A DNA stretch of 64,000 nucleotides, taken from positions 310,001 through 374,000 of the forward strand of contig JACJWU010000003.1 of assembly GCA_020636995.1 (NCBI GenBank). Reading direction: 5' to 3'. Under the pieces are notes generated by a model. It saw nothing but the letters and a program-made list of their open reading frames with translations. It was not told the DNA's origin and searched no databases. Source of the stretch: Actinomycetota bacterium. GTDB taxonomy: Bacteria > Actinomycetota > Actinomycetes > S36-B12 > UBA10799. The first letter of the stretch is position 1. Every line of letters starts with the position of its first letter. Positions 8,818-17,245 of this stretch are shown here, piece after piece. Position numbers and translations under genes: made by a program.

Positions 8818-9146
8818 GCTCGCGGCTGCGCCAGTACCCCGGGCGAGTTCGGGGTGCGCGGGGCCGGGATCAGCCGGTCCCGGGTGACGAGGTCGTAGTA
8901 CGACACCGCGGTGAGACTGTGCACCACGCGGACGTACTCACCCACCCCGGGGAGCAGGTGAGCGCGGCGGCGCACCGGTGCCGGCAGCACCGCGAGCCCG
9001 GCATCGAGCACTCGGAACGCCGAGCGCAGCACCGACGGCATGGCATCCAGACGTGCGGCCACGTCGTCGCAGACCGACTCGGTGAGCGGCGTGGACGCGT
9101 CGATCGCGCTCAGCCAACCGCGGCTCACGTCTGCACTCACGCCCAC
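8814..9146 (-). CDS. Small protein of unknown function preceding the GMC oxidoreductase
   Basis: A 110-aa protein I do not recognise. It is mostly helical in character, with no Cys pair, no signal peptide and no clear membrane segment; the middle reads FRVLDAGLAVLPAPVRRRAHLL and the end contains SLTAVSYYDLVTRDRLIPAP. A longer frame exists to 9227, but a TAGAGT -10 box ends 7 nt before the GTG at 9146, which sets the start. The 4-bp overlap with the GMC gene suggests a stoichiometric partner, perhaps comparable in role to small subunits of some GMC dehydrogenases (inference only). Confidence 0.65.
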   Translation of the reverse strand: MGVSADVSRGWLSAIDASTPLTESVCDDVAARLDAMPSVLRSAFRVLDAGLAVLPAPVRRRAHLLPGVGEYVRVVHSLTAVSYYDLVTRDRLIPAPRTPNSPGVLAQPRA

Positions 9147-9153
9147 CCAGCAG

Positions 9154-9159
9154 ACTCTA
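9154..9159 (-). promoter_or_regulatory. -10 box for the SDR/GMC cassette, leaderless
   Basis: TAGAGT on the minus strand, ending 7 nt before the GTG at 9146. It would drive the whole four-gene cassette (9146 down to 5349). Confidence 0.6.
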
Positions 9160-9214
9160 GTCGCTGCGCATTCGGTCGGGGGGACGTCCGGGTGGATTCG
9201 CCCCCCACTGAACC

Positions 9215-9331
9215 AACCGTCAGACACCCAACCCCACCGGTCGATCGGACTGGGTGCCCAGACGACAACTCACATGCCCGAAACACACCCAAACCCACCC
9301 GTCGATCGGACTGGGTGCCCAGACGACAACT
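9215..9331 (+). repeat. Family A: two tandem copies of the 61-bp repeat
   Basis: Two copies, again with a 61-bp period (shared words at 9241 and 9302), in the same orientation as the three copies at 5166-5346. The last half of each copy, GACTGGGTGCCCAGACGACA, matches the left array exactly; the middle differs (a GTCGATCGGA-type word replaces the GGCCCAACCGA-type word). Together the two arrays bracket the SDR/GMC cassette. Confidence 0.9.
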
Positions 9332-9382
9332 GCGGGGGGCTGCCGGACACGCTGCTTCACCGCCTCTCCCGCCACCACCCAC

Positions 9383-9388
9383 TACCCT
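9383..9388 (+). promoter_or_regulatory. Probable -10 box for the fhaA operon
   Basis: TACCCT, with a GTGGAGG ribosome-binding site at 9393-9399 and the GTG start at 9406, so the transcript would have only a short leader of about 10 nt. Confidence 0.5.
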
Positions 9389-9405
9389 GAACGTGGAGGT
9401 ACACA

Positions 9406-10089
9406 GTGGGATTGTTGGATCGTTTCGAGCAACGCGTCGACCGCGCGGTCAACGGCGCCTTCGCGAAGGCCTTCAAGTCCGAGTTGCAGCCGGTGGAGAT
9501 CGCCGCCGCCCTGACCAACGAGATGGACTCCCGCGCTGCTGTCGTCTCGCGAGCCCGCACCGTGGTTCCCAACGTGTACACCGTGATCGTGAGCACACAG
9601 GACTATGACCGGCTCAGCGTCTACGACGAGACGCTCGTGGGGGAGTTCGCGGTCATGATCCGCGACTACGCCCAGCAGCAGCAGTACTCCTTCCTCGGCA
9701 GCGTGACGGTGGCCCTGCAGCCCTCCGAGGACAGTGCACAAGGCACCGTCGAGATCATCAGTGAAGCCCGGGTCGACCAGGACGTCGCTCCGGCCGCCGG
9801 ACCGCCGGCCGGGTCGGCGCCCCGCCTGGAGGGCAAACTCGGGACCTTCCAATTGACCCGGGCGGTGACCCGCATCGGCCGCGGCGGCGACGCCGACATC
9901 CGCATCGACGATCCCGGCGTCTCCCGCCACCACGCGGAGATCCGGATCGGTTCCGACGTGATCCTGCGAGACCTCGGCTCCACCAACGGCACCTACGTCA
10001 ACGGCACCCTGATCGCCGAACAACCTCTGCGGGACGGCGCGGTGATCACCATCGGATCGACGAATCTGACGTTCCGGAGCGCGATATGA
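9406..10089 (+). CDS. fhaA: FHA domain protein FhaA (DUF3662 plus FHA)
   Basis: A 227-aa phosphothreonine-binding adaptor. The N-terminus (GLLDRFEQRVDRAVNGAFAKAF) is the DUF3662 domain; the FHA domain covers roughly residues 145-225 with IGRGGDADIRI, SRHHAEI and GSTNGTYVNG. In mycobacteria FhaA is about twice this long, with a low-complexity linker, and binds the phosphorylated MurJ pseudokinase domain; here the linker is short. GTG start after a GGAGG site. First gene of fhaA-fhaB-pstP-rodA-pbpA-pknB; overlaps fhaB by 4 bp. Confidence 0.93.
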   Translation: MGLLDRFEQRVDRAVNGAFAKAFKSELQPVEIAAALTNEMDSRAAVVSRARTVVPNVYTVIVSTQDYDRLSVYDETLVGEFAVMIRDYAQQQQYSFLGSVTVALQPSEDSAQGTVEIISEARVDQDVAPAAGPPAGSAPRLEGKLGTFQLTRAVTRIGRGGDADIRIDDPGVSRHHAEIRIGSDVILRDLGSTNGTYVNGTLIAEQPLRDGAVITIGSTNLTFRSAI

Positions 10090-10556
10090 GTGAACTCGTA
10101 CTGACACTGCTGCGGTGGGGGATCCTCATCGCGCTGTGGCTGTTCGTGATGTTCACGCTCGGGGCGCTTCGCCGTGATCTCGAGGCCCCGCCCGAGGGGG
10201 CGTCGGCCCTGCCCCGTCCGCAACCGCATCCGCAGCCCAAGCGGCAGCCGCGGGTGTCGCGCAAGCGCGCCAGCAACCTCGTGGTGACTAGCGGCCACCT
10301 GTCGGGGACTGTGATCCCGCTGGGCTCGGCGCCGATCACGATCGGGCGGGCCCCGGACTCCACCCTGGTCGTCGACGACGAGTACGCGTCGGCCCGGCAC
10401 GCACGGCTGTTCCCGCATGAGGGGCAATGGGTGGCTGAGGATCTGGGCTCGACCAATGGCACGTGGGTCGGCAAGACCCGGCTGACCGCGCCCACCGTCC
10501 TGCAGGTGGGTCAGTCCCTACGCGTGGGTCAGACCGTCCTCGAGTTGCGGAAGTAG
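10086..10556 (+). CDS. fhaB: FHA domain protein FhaB
   Basis: A 156-aa protein with one N-terminal membrane segment (residues about 4-24, LTLLRWGILIALWLFVMFTL) and a C-terminal FHA domain (about residues 75-155) containing IGRAPDSTLVV, SARHARLF and GSTNGTWVGK. In mycobacteria the homologue (FipA) links division proteins to PknA/PknB phosphorylation. ATG overlaps the fhaA stop, and the pstP start lies 4 nt after its own stop, so the three genes form one tightly coupled unit. Confidence 0.93.
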   Translation: MSELVLTLLRWGILIALWLFVMFTLGALRRDLEAPPEGASALPRPQPHPQPKRQPRVSRKRASNLVVTSGHLSGTVIPLGSAPITIGRAPDSTLVVDDEYASARHARLFPHEGQWVAEDLGSTNGTWVGKTRLTAPTVLQVGQSLRVGQTVLELRK

Positions 10557-10560
10557 CGCC

Positions 10561-11820
10561 ATGCCCTTGGTCTTCCGCTACGCGGCGCGCAGCGACGTGG
10601 GACTCGTGCGGCAAGGCAACGAGGACTCGGGGTACGCCTCTGACAACCTGCTGATCGTCGCTGACGGGATGGGCGGACACGTCGCCGGTGAGATGGCCAG
10701 TGCGACCGTCACCGCGATCCTCGCCGGTCTGCCCATCGCCGAGAGCGAGGACGTGCTCACCCAGCTCGCGGATGCCGTGGATGAGGCGCAGCTCGAGATG
10801 CGGCACATCATCGCCGAACAGCCGGACTTCCAGGGCATGGGAACCACCGTCACCGTCGTCTGCTGGCAGGGCGATCGGGCGTCGCTGGCCCACGTCGGCG
10901 ACTCCCGCGCATACATGCTGCGCGGCGGCGAGTTGCTGCGTCTCACGAAGGACCACACCTACGTGCAGACCCTGGTGGATGCCGGTCAGATCACGGAGGA
11001 GGAGGCGGCGACCCATCGGCGCCGCAACCTGCTGATCCGGGCCATCGACGGGGTGAACACCGTGGAGCCGGACTTGAGCATCCGTGAGGTCCACGCCGGC
11101 GATCGGATCATGTTGTGCACCGACGGTTTGTCCGGGGTGTTGCGCGACGATCAGATCCGGGACCTGCTGAGCAGGAGTGACCCGCCCGGTGCGGTGACCG
11201 CCCTCGTGGAGGCGGCCATCGAGCGCGGCGCCCCGGACAACGTGACCTGTGTGGTCGCCGATGTCGCCCAGGTCGACGATCCACCGGCGGGCAACCGTCC
11301 CGTGGTGGTGGGTGCCGCGGCCGAACCGCGGACCCGTTCGAAGTTGCCGGGGGTGGACTTCCCGCAGGACAGCCAGCCCACGGACGCCCCACCGGAGACG
11401 ACGTGGGTGCCCGAAGCCGTGCCACCGCGTTCCCGGCGCAGCCGATGGATCGCGGCCGGGGTCGCGGCCTTCGTGATCGTGGGGTTGATCGGTGGGGCGT
11501 GGTTGTGGATCGCCGGTCAGTACTACGTGGGCAACCGGGACGGATACGTGGCGGTGTATCAGGGCGTTCCGCAGAACCTGGGCTCGATCCCCCTGTCCAG
11601 CGTCGTGGAGACCACCGCCATTCCCAGTGTTCAACTACCGGTCTACGCGCAGGAGCTGGTGAACGCGACGATCGCCGCCGACAGCCGTGACGACGCCAAC
11701 CGGATCGTGGCGATCCTCGACGAGCAGGCGGCCACCTGCCGCAGCAAACCCAAGACCGAGGGCTGCCCGGGGGCCACCTCGGCTCCGACGCCCACCCCGA
11801 GCCCCACGGCGACACCATGA
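10561..11820 (+). CDS. pstP: PP2C-type Ser/Thr protein phosphatase PstP
   Basis: Dephosphorylates PknB and its substrates. The N-terminal PP2C domain (about residues 1-240) has the metal-binding NEDS, VADGMGGH, VGDSRAY, CTDGLSG and APDNVTCVV motifs. A single membrane helix (about residues 298-320, WIAAGVAAFVIVGLIGGAWLWI) precedes a roughly 95-residue outer region ending in a Pro/Thr-rich tail. 419 aa, shorter than the mycobacterial protein but with the same order. A palindromic element and a 121-bp gap separate it from rodA. Confidence 0.95.
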   Translation: MPLVFRYAARSDVGLVRQGNEDSGYASDNLLIVADGMGGHVAGEMASATVTAILAGLPIAESEDVLTQLADAVDEAQLEMRHIIAEQPDFQGMGTTVTVVCWQGDRASLAHVGDSRAYMLRGGELLRLTKDHTYVQTLVDAGQITEEEAATHRRRNLLIRAIDGVNTVEPDLSIREVHAGDRIMLCTDGLSGVLRDDQIRDLLSRSDPPGAVTALVEAAIERGAPDNVTCVVADVAQVDDPPAGNRPVVVGAAAEPRTRSKLPGVDFPQDSQPTDAPPETTWVPEAVPPRSRRSRWIAAGVAAFVIVGLIGGAWLWIAGQYYVGNRDGYVAVYQGVPQNLGSIPLSSVVETTAIPSVQLPVYAQELVNATIAADSRDDANRIVAILDEQAATCRSKPKTEGCPGATSAPTPTPSPTATP

Positions 11821-11844
11821 ACGCGCGCATCGCCGCCAGCGCTG

Positions 11845-11903
11845 GCTTGAGTGCTGCACGGTTACCGATCTGCGGCCCCGAAACCCGTAACCGCGCAACA
11901 CTC
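11845..11903. repeat. Family F: imperfect inverted repeat between pstP and rodA
   Basis: Left arm at about 11845-11861 begins TTGAGTGCTGCACGGTTAC, and the right arm at about 11885-11903 reads GTAACCGCGCAACACTCAA, pairing except for two or three positions. The loop is about 23 nt. It lies in the 121-bp gap inside the fhaA-pknB operon, so it may act as a processing, stabilising or attenuating hairpin. Confidence 0.8.
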
Positions 11904-11941
11904 AACGGCGCCCCGGCCCGTCGCGCACCACGGAGTGGCTC

Positions 11942-13315
11942 ATGAAACCGCGCCGGCTCGAACTCGGGCTCCTGATCCTGGTGTGGGTGATCGGCAGCGT
12001 CTGCTACGCCACCGTCGATCTCGCGACGCTGGGCGAACTGCCGGTCAACTACCTGGCGCTGCTGATCGGCAGCGGCGCTGTGCTGCTGGTCGGGCACATC
12101 GTGATCCGCAGGCTCGCACCACATGCCGACCCGGTCCTGTACCCCGTGGCGGCGATGCTCAACATGCTCGGTCTGGTGATGATCCACCGCCTCGACGTGG
12201 CCGAACAACTGCGGGCGGAGGTCAACGACGAGAAGGCCCCCAGCCCGGACGCGGTCGCACAGGCCACCTGGGTGCTGGTCGCGCTGGTGCTGTTCACACT
12301 CGTGCTGTTCCTGGTGACCGACCACCGGCGCCTGCAGCGGTACACCTACACCTCCCTGGTCGCCGGTGTCGTGCTTCTGCTGCTGCCGTTGGTGCCGATC
12401 CTGGGGACGAGCATCAACGGGGCCCGCCTGTGGGTGCGCCTCGGTCCGCTGTCGTTCCAACCCTCGGAACTGGCCAAGATCGCGCTGACGATCTTCTTCG
12501 CGGGGTACCTCGTCCGCAAACGTGAGGCGCTGGCGACCGTACGTCGGAAGGTCCTGGGCCTCGGCATACCCCGCGGCCGCGACTTCGGCCCCCTGCTGGT
12601 CGCGTGGCTGGTCGCCTTGGGCGTGCTTGCCTTCGAGCGCGACCTGGGCACCGCGTTGATGTTCTTCGGGGTCTTCGTGATCCTGCTGTACGTCGCCACG
12701 CAACGCCGCAGCTGGCTCATCATCGGCGCGGGACTGTTCGCGCTGGCCGCGGTGCTGGGCTACCTCGCCTTCGGGCACGTGCAGTTGCGGGTGAAGATCT
12801 GGTTGGATCCCTGGACCTACGCCAACGACGAGGGGTACCAACTCGTGCAGGCGTTGTTCGGTCTGGCGAGCGGGGGGCTGTTCGGAACGGGCCTCGGCGA
12901 GGGCTACCCGCAGTTCATCCCGTTCGCGAAGACCGACTTCATCGCCGCCGCACTCGGTGAGGAACTCGGCCTGGCCGGGATGCTGGCCATCGTCATGCTC
13001 TTCGCGATCCTGGTGGAGCGCGGTCTGCGTACCGGTCTTGCCTGCCGGGATCCGTTCGGCACGCTGCTGGCCGTCGGCCTGTCGAGTGTGTTCGCCCTGC
13101 AGGTCGTGGTCACCATCGGTGGGGTCACGCGCCTGATCCCACTCACCGGTCTGACCACGCCGTTCCTGTCCTACGGCGGGTCCGCGCTGGTCTGCAACTG
13201 GATGATGATCGCCCTGCTGCTGCGGATCAGTGATCGCAACCGGCGTCCCGCGGTGATCGCCCAGAGCGCGGACGAGGCGATGACCCAGATGATCCGAGTG
13301 GGGATCGACCGATGA
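11942..13315 (+). CDS. rodA: Peptidoglycan polymerase, SEDS family (RodA/FtsW)
   Basis: A 457-aa polytopic SEDS glycosyltransferase that polymerises lipid II together with a class B PBP. About ten to twelve membrane helices are visible; diagnostic stretches are INGARLWVRLGPLSFQPSE, DLGTALMFFGVF, NDEGYQLVQALFG with GLFGTGLG, and near the end PFLSYGGSALVCNW. The next gene, pbpA, overlaps its stop by 4 bp, as expected for the cognate SEDS-PBP pair. ATG start; the gene follows a 121-bp gap holding a hairpin, so it may also have its own promoter. Confidence 0.95.
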   Translation: MKPRRLELGLLILVWVIGSVCYATVDLATLGELPVNYLALLIGSGAVLLVGHIVIRRLAPHADPVLYPVAAMLNMLGLVMIHRLDVAEQLRAEVNDEKAPSPDAVAQATWVLVALVLFTLVLFLVTDHRRLQRYTYTSLVAGVVLLLLPLVPILGTSINGARLWVRLGPLSFQPSELAKIALTIFFAGYLVRKREALATVRRKVLGLGIPRGRDFGPLLVAWLVALGVLAFERDLGTALMFFGVFVILLYVATQRRSWLIIGAGLFALAAVLGYLAFGHVQLRVKIWLDPWTYANDEGYQLVQALFGLASGGLFGTGLGEGYPQFIPFAKTDFIAAALGEELGLAGMLAIVMLFAILVERGLRTGLACRDPFGTLLAVGLSSVFALQVVVTIGGVTRLIPLTGLTTPFLSYGGSALVCNWMMIALLLRISDRNRRPAVIAQSADEAMTQMIRVGIDR

Positions 13316-14757
13316 TCCGCGCCATCCGCCGCCTCGGCTGGGTCTTCGGGATCCTGTCGATCCTGCTGTCCATCAACCTGACGTTCCAGCAGTTCATCCT
13401 GGCGCCCAAGATCAACGCCCAGCCCGGCAACCAGCGCACCGTGCTCGCGGAGTACGAACGCGAACGAGGCCCGATCCTGGTCGGCACCAAACCGGTGGCC
13501 CGCTCAGTGGCCACGCCCAAACAGACCTTCAAGTTCCTGCGGACCTACTCCGACGGGGTCCTCTACGCCCCGGCCACCGGCTTCTACTCCTCGCTGTACG
13601 GATCCACCGGATTGGAGCGCACAGAGAACGAGATCCTGTCCGGCAACGACCCCCGCCTGTTCGTCGACCGCATCGAACAACTCGTCGCCGGCCGTGTGCC
13701 CGAGGGCGGCGCCGTCCAGACGACCCTGGTGGCCTCGGCGCAGAAGGCCGCCGCATCCGGACTCGGCGACAACATCGGGTCGGTCACGGCGATCGACCCG
13801 AAGACCGGCGCGATCCTGGCCCTGGTGCAGTCGCCGAGCTTCGACCCCAACGGCCTGTCCACCCACGACGCAGCGGCCGCGCAGGATTACTACGAGCAAC
13901 TCGAGGCCGATCCTGACAAGCCGCTGCTCAACCGTCCGCTGGTGCAGACGATCCCGCCGGGATCGACATTCAAACTCGTGACGGCCGCGGCGGCGCTGGA
14001 GGCGGGGTACGAACCCGACTCCTCGGTGCCCGGCCCCGCCCTCTACCCGCTGCCCGGATCGACGAAATCCCTGCCCAACTGGTTCCGCGGACCCTGTGGA
14101 CCCAACGACACCACGACGTTGGCCGAGGCGCTCGCCGTCTCCTGCAACACCGCGTTCGCGTATCTGGGCAACGAACTCGGTGCGGACGCACTGCGCACGC
14201 AGTCCAACAAGTTCGGCTTCGAGTCCTCCTTCGACGTCCCCATGACGGCAGCCACCTCTCGCTTCCCCGACGACCCCGACGACGCGCAGACCGCAATGAG
14301 CGCGATCGGTCAGTTCGATGTGGCGGCCACGAGCCTGCAGATGGCCATGGTGACCGCGTCGATCGCCAATCAGGGGGTGACCATGTACCCCTACCTGGTG
14401 AACCAGGTGCTGGCCCCCGACCTGACCGTGCTGTCCCAGACCCAACCCCGTGAGTTCGAGCGCGCGATGACCGAGCAGAACGCCGGCAAACTCATGGGGA
14501 TGATGGTCCGCGTGGTCAGTTCGGGCACGGGGTCCAACGCTCGCATCTCCGGGGTGAACGTCGGGGGCAAGACCGGCACCGCAGAAACCGGCGCGGGGCG
14601 GCCCAACATCGCCTGGTTCGTCGCGGCCGCACCTGCGGAGGACCCGCAGGTCGCCGTGGCCGTGGCCGTGGAGAACACCGGGCAACCCGAAGTCAGCGGA
14701 AATCAGGTCGCCGCACCCATTGCGCGTGCGGTGATAGAGGCGGTGTTGCAACGATGA
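13312..14757 (+). CDS. pbpA: Class B penicillin-binding protein (PbpA)
   Basis: A 481-aa D,D-transpeptidase that cross-links peptidoglycan with RodA. One N-terminal membrane helix (about residues 8-28) anchors an outer domain; the transpeptidase motifs are GSTFK (Ser nucleophile and Lys), SCN (from LAVSCNTAF) and KTGTAE. The length and lack of PASTA repeats match actinobacterial PbpA rather than FtsI. It is coupled to rodA at its 5' end and followed 16 nt later by pknB. In mycobacteria the same cluster controls rod growth and septation. Confidence 0.95.
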   Translation: MIRAIRRLGWVFGILSILLSINLTFQQFILAPKINAQPGNQRTVLAEYERERGPILVGTKPVARSVATPKQTFKFLRTYSDGVLYAPATGFYSSLYGSTGLERTENEILSGNDPRLFVDRIEQLVAGRVPEGGAVQTTLVASAQKAAASGLGDNIGSVTAIDPKTGAILALVQSPSFDPNGLSTHDAAAAQDYYEQLEADPDKPLLNRPLVQTIPPGSTFKLVTAAAALEAGYEPDSSVPGPALYPLPGSTKSLPNWFRGPCGPNDTTTLAEALAVSCNTAFAYLGNELGADALRTQSNKFGFESSFDVPMTAATSRFPDDPDDAQTAMSAIGQFDVAATSLQMAMVTASIANQGVTMYPYLVNQVLAPDLTVLSQTQPREFERAMTEQNAGKLMGMMVRVVSSGTGSNARISGVNVGGKTGTAETGAGRPNIAWFVAAAPAEDPQVAVAVAVENTGQPEVSGNQVAAPIARAVIEAVLQR

Positions 14758-14773
14758 GCCCGAGGAGGTTCAG

Positions 14774-16501
14774 GTGACCACATCGCGACGGCTCGGGGAC
14801 CGCTACGAGCTCGGGGACACGCTTGGCCGCGGCGGCATGGCCGAGGTCTTCGAAGGGCAGGACCTGCGACTCAACCGGCGGGTGGCCGTGAAGGTCCTGC
14901 GCCCCGACCTCGCCCGCGACCCGGCGTTCCAGAGCCGTTTCCGCCGCGAGGCCCAGTCCGCGGCCAGCCTGAACGACCCCAACATCGTGGCGGTCTACGA
15001 CACCGGCGAGGACGTCCTCGACGGCGGCGGCGAACACGTGATGGTCCCGTACATCGTCATGGAGTACGTCGATGGTCACACCCTGCGGGAGTTGATGAGC
15101 AGTGGCCGTCGCCTGCTGCCGGAGCGCAGCCTGGAGATCATGGCGGGGGTGCTCAGCGCCCTGGACTACTCCCACGCCCACGGCATCATCCACCGGGACA
15201 TCAAACCCGGCAACGTCATGCTGAACCGCAACGGCGACGTGAAGGTCATGGACTTCGGCATCGCGCGGGCGGTGGCGGACGCGCAGGCCACGATGACCCA
15301 GGGCAACGCCGTCATGGGCACCGCGCAGTACCTCTCGCCCGAGCAGGCCCGTGGCGAGGTCGTCGACGCCCGCTCGGACCTGTACTCCGCGGGGTGTCTG
15401 TTCTACGAGTTGCTGACCGGCCGGCCGCCCTTCCAGGGCGAGAGTGCGGTGTCGGTGGCCTACCAGCACGTGAGCGAGACTCCGGTCCCCCCGTCGCAGG
15501 TCGATCCGGCGGTGCCGTCCGCGCTGGACCCGATGGTGCTGAAATCCCTGGCGAAGAACCCCGAAGACCGCTATCAGAGCGCCAACGAGTTCAAGGCCGA
15601 CGTCGAGCGGGCGATGGCCGGGCTGCCGGTCACCGGCACGATCCCGACCCTGCGCGCCACCGTGCCCGCCACCGCCAATACCGCAGCCATGCAGCCGGTA
15701 CCCGCCGGGGACCCTGCGCAGCCGGCGAACAGCAAGCGCAGCCCCTGGGCCTGGCTGGGCGTGACGCTGCTCGTGTTGGGTGTCGCCGCAGCCGCCCTCT
15801 TCCTCGGCCGCAGTCTGTTCGACACCGGTTCGGGGGAGCGGGTGACCGTACCCGACGTCGTGGGAATGACCATCGACGAAGCCCAGCGCGCACTGGAGTC
15901 ACAGGGCTTGAAGCTGGGCTCCCAGACGCCCCAGACCTCGGATGAACCCGAGGACACCGTGCTCTCACAGAATCCGCAGGCCGACACCCGGCTGTCCGTC
16001 GGGGAGGCCGTGACGGTCACGGTGTCCGCGGGCAAGCAGCAGACGCAGGTGCCACCACTGGAGGGTCTGACCAACCTCGATGACGTCCGCACCGCCTTGA
16101 AGGACGCGAAACTGGAACTCGGGAACGTCAAACAGGTCGAGTCCGGCGAACCGGAGGGGCTGGTGCTCAACCAGGACCCGGCGGCCTTCACCACCGTCGA
16201 TGTGGGCAGCAAGGTGAACATCGAGGTGTCCACCGGCGTGGTGGAGGTCCCCGGGGTCATCGGGTTCACCCAGTCCGCGGCCACCTCCGCACTGTCGAGG
16301 GCCGGCCTGGACGTACGCGTCGTGACCGCCTCATCGGACCAGCCCTCCGGCACCGTTACCAACCAGGATCCGGCCGAGGGTTCACAGGTCAAGAAGGGCA
16401 CCACTGTGACGATCACGGTGTCGAGCGGGCCGGCTCCGACCCAGCCCCCGACTCCGACCGAGACCCCGACCCCCTCGGGTGAGGTGACGCAGGCGCCGTA
16501 G
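14774..16501 (+). CDS. pknB: Ser/Thr protein kinase PknB with PASTA domains
   Basis: A 575-aa transmembrane kinase that senses muropeptides/lipid II and phosphorylates cell-wall regulators. The kinase domain (about 10-275) has GRGGMAEV, VAVKVL (catalytic Lys), HRDIKPGN and DFGIAR, with activation-loop Thr residues in ATMTQGNAVMGTAQY. A membrane helix at about residues 327-347 is followed by three PASTA repeats (about 355-560) and a Pro/Thr-rich tail. GTG start after a GAGGAGG site. Mycobacteria have pknA between pbpA and pknB; here only one kinase gene is present in the cluster. Confidence 0.97.
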   Translation: MTTSRRLGDRYELGDTLGRGGMAEVFEGQDLRLNRRVAVKVLRPDLARDPAFQSRFRREAQSAASLNDPNIVAVYDTGEDVLDGGGEHVMVPYIVMEYVDGHTLRELMSSGRRLLPERSLEIMAGVLSALDYSHAHGIIHRDIKPGNVMLNRNGDVKVMDFGIARAVADAQATMTQGNAVMGTAQYLSPEQARGEVVDARSDLYSAGCLFYELLTGRPPFQGESAVSVAYQHVSETPVPPSQVDPAVPSALDPMVLKSLAKNPEDRYQSANEFKADVERAMAGLPVTGTIPTLRATVPATANTAAMQPVPAGDPAQPANSKRSPWAWLGVTLLVLGVAAAALFLGRSLFDTGSGERVTVPDVVGMTIDEAQRALESQGLKLGSQTPQTSDEPEDTVLSQNPQADTRLSVGEAVTVTVSAGKQQTQVPPLEGLTNLDDVRTALKDAKLELGNVKQVESGEPEGLVLNQDPAAFTTVDVGSKVNIEVSTGVVEVPGVIGFTQSAATSALSRAGLDVRVVTASSDQPSGTVTNQDPAEGSQVKKGTTVTITVSSGPAPTQPPTPTETPTPSGEVTQAP

Positions 16502-16522
16502 GCCTTGTCGGGTCCGCCGCCA

Positions 16523-16601
16523 GATCCGTGAGCACTTCGCACATCCGGTAGCAGTTCTGCGCCGGTGGAAGGCTAACGGATCTGCGAAGTGCTCACGGAT
16601 C
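16523..16601. repeat. Family C: inverted repeat with perfect 19-bp arms, after pknB
   Basis: The arms are GATCCGTGAGCACTTCGCA (16523-16541) and its exact reverse complement (16583-16601), with a 41-nt loop holding smaller words GGTAGCAG and GGCTAACGG. It sits between the convergent ends of pknB and trpG/pabA and could terminate both. A related element occurs at 39620-39696. Confidence 0.92.
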
Positions 16602-16630
16602 CGGCCCAGGACGTCGGGCCCGCTTGATCG

Positions 16631-17245
16631 TCAGCCCACGACCGGTGACAACCCCTCGCTGCGCCGCACCGCGTCCGGATCGCCGCAGGCGGCCAGCCAG
16701 TTGGCCAGCATGCGATGTCCGCCTTCGGTGAGCACCGACTCCGGATGGAACTGCACACCCTCCACGGCCAGGTCCCGGTGGCGTATCCCCATGATCACTC
16801 CGCTGGCTGTCGTGGCACTGACCTCCAACTCCGGCGGAACGGTCTCCGGGACCACGGCCAGCGAGTGGTAGCGCGTGGCGGTCATGGGGTTCGGCAGGCC
16901 GACGAAGACGCCGCGGCCGTCGTGTTCGACCCGTGAGGTCTTCCCGTGCAACAACTCGGGAGCCCAACTGACGGTTGCGCCGTACACCTCGGCGATGGCC
17001 TGGTGCCCGAGGCACACCCCGAAGATCGGGATCTCCCCGGCGTAGCGGCGGACGACGTCCATGCAGATGCCAGCCGTGTCCGGGGTTCCCGGTCCGGGCG
17101 AGAGCAGTACACCCCGGTAACCGGCCACCTCGTCCACGCCGATCTCGTCGTTGCGGACCACCTCGCACTCGACCTGTAGTTCCCCGAGGTACTGCACGAG
17201 GTTGTAGACGAAGCTGTCGTAGTTGTCGATGACCAGCACCGTCAT
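16631..17245 (-). CDS. pabA: Glutamine amidotransferase component of anthranilate/aminodeoxychorismate synthase
   Basis: Class I glutaminase subunit (204 aa) that supplies ammonia to TrpE or PabB for tryptophan or folate synthesis. VIDNYDSFVYNLVQYL opens the protein, the Cys nucleophile is in FGVCLGHQAI (about residue 79) and the His-Glu pair is in VQFHPES. TrpG and PabA cannot be separated by sequence alone, and many actinobacteria use one protein for both. The position beside pknB and DUF881/crgA is conserved in actinobacteria (Rv0013 neighbourhood). It overlaps the upstream DUF881 gene by 4 bp. Confidence 0.92.
   Translation of the reverse strand: MTVLVIDNYDSFVYNLVQYLGELQVECEVVRNDEIGVDEVAGYRGVLLSPGPGTPDTAGICMDVVRRYAGEIPIFGVCLGHQAIAEVYGATVSWAPELLHGKTSRVEHDGRGVFVGLPNPMTATRYHSLAVVPETVPPELEVSATTASGVIMGIRHRDLAVEGVQFHPESVLTEGGHRMLANWLAACGDPDAVRRSEGLSPVVG

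Noticed and set aside
5166..9331. 61-bp repeats as a CRISPR array
   Set aside because: The units are adjacent tandem copies with no unique spacers, and no cas genes are nearby.
14774..16501. Missing pknA as a deletion
   Set aside because: The cluster is seamlessly spaced with no remnant, and other actinobacteria also have a single kinase here, so no recent loss can be claimed.
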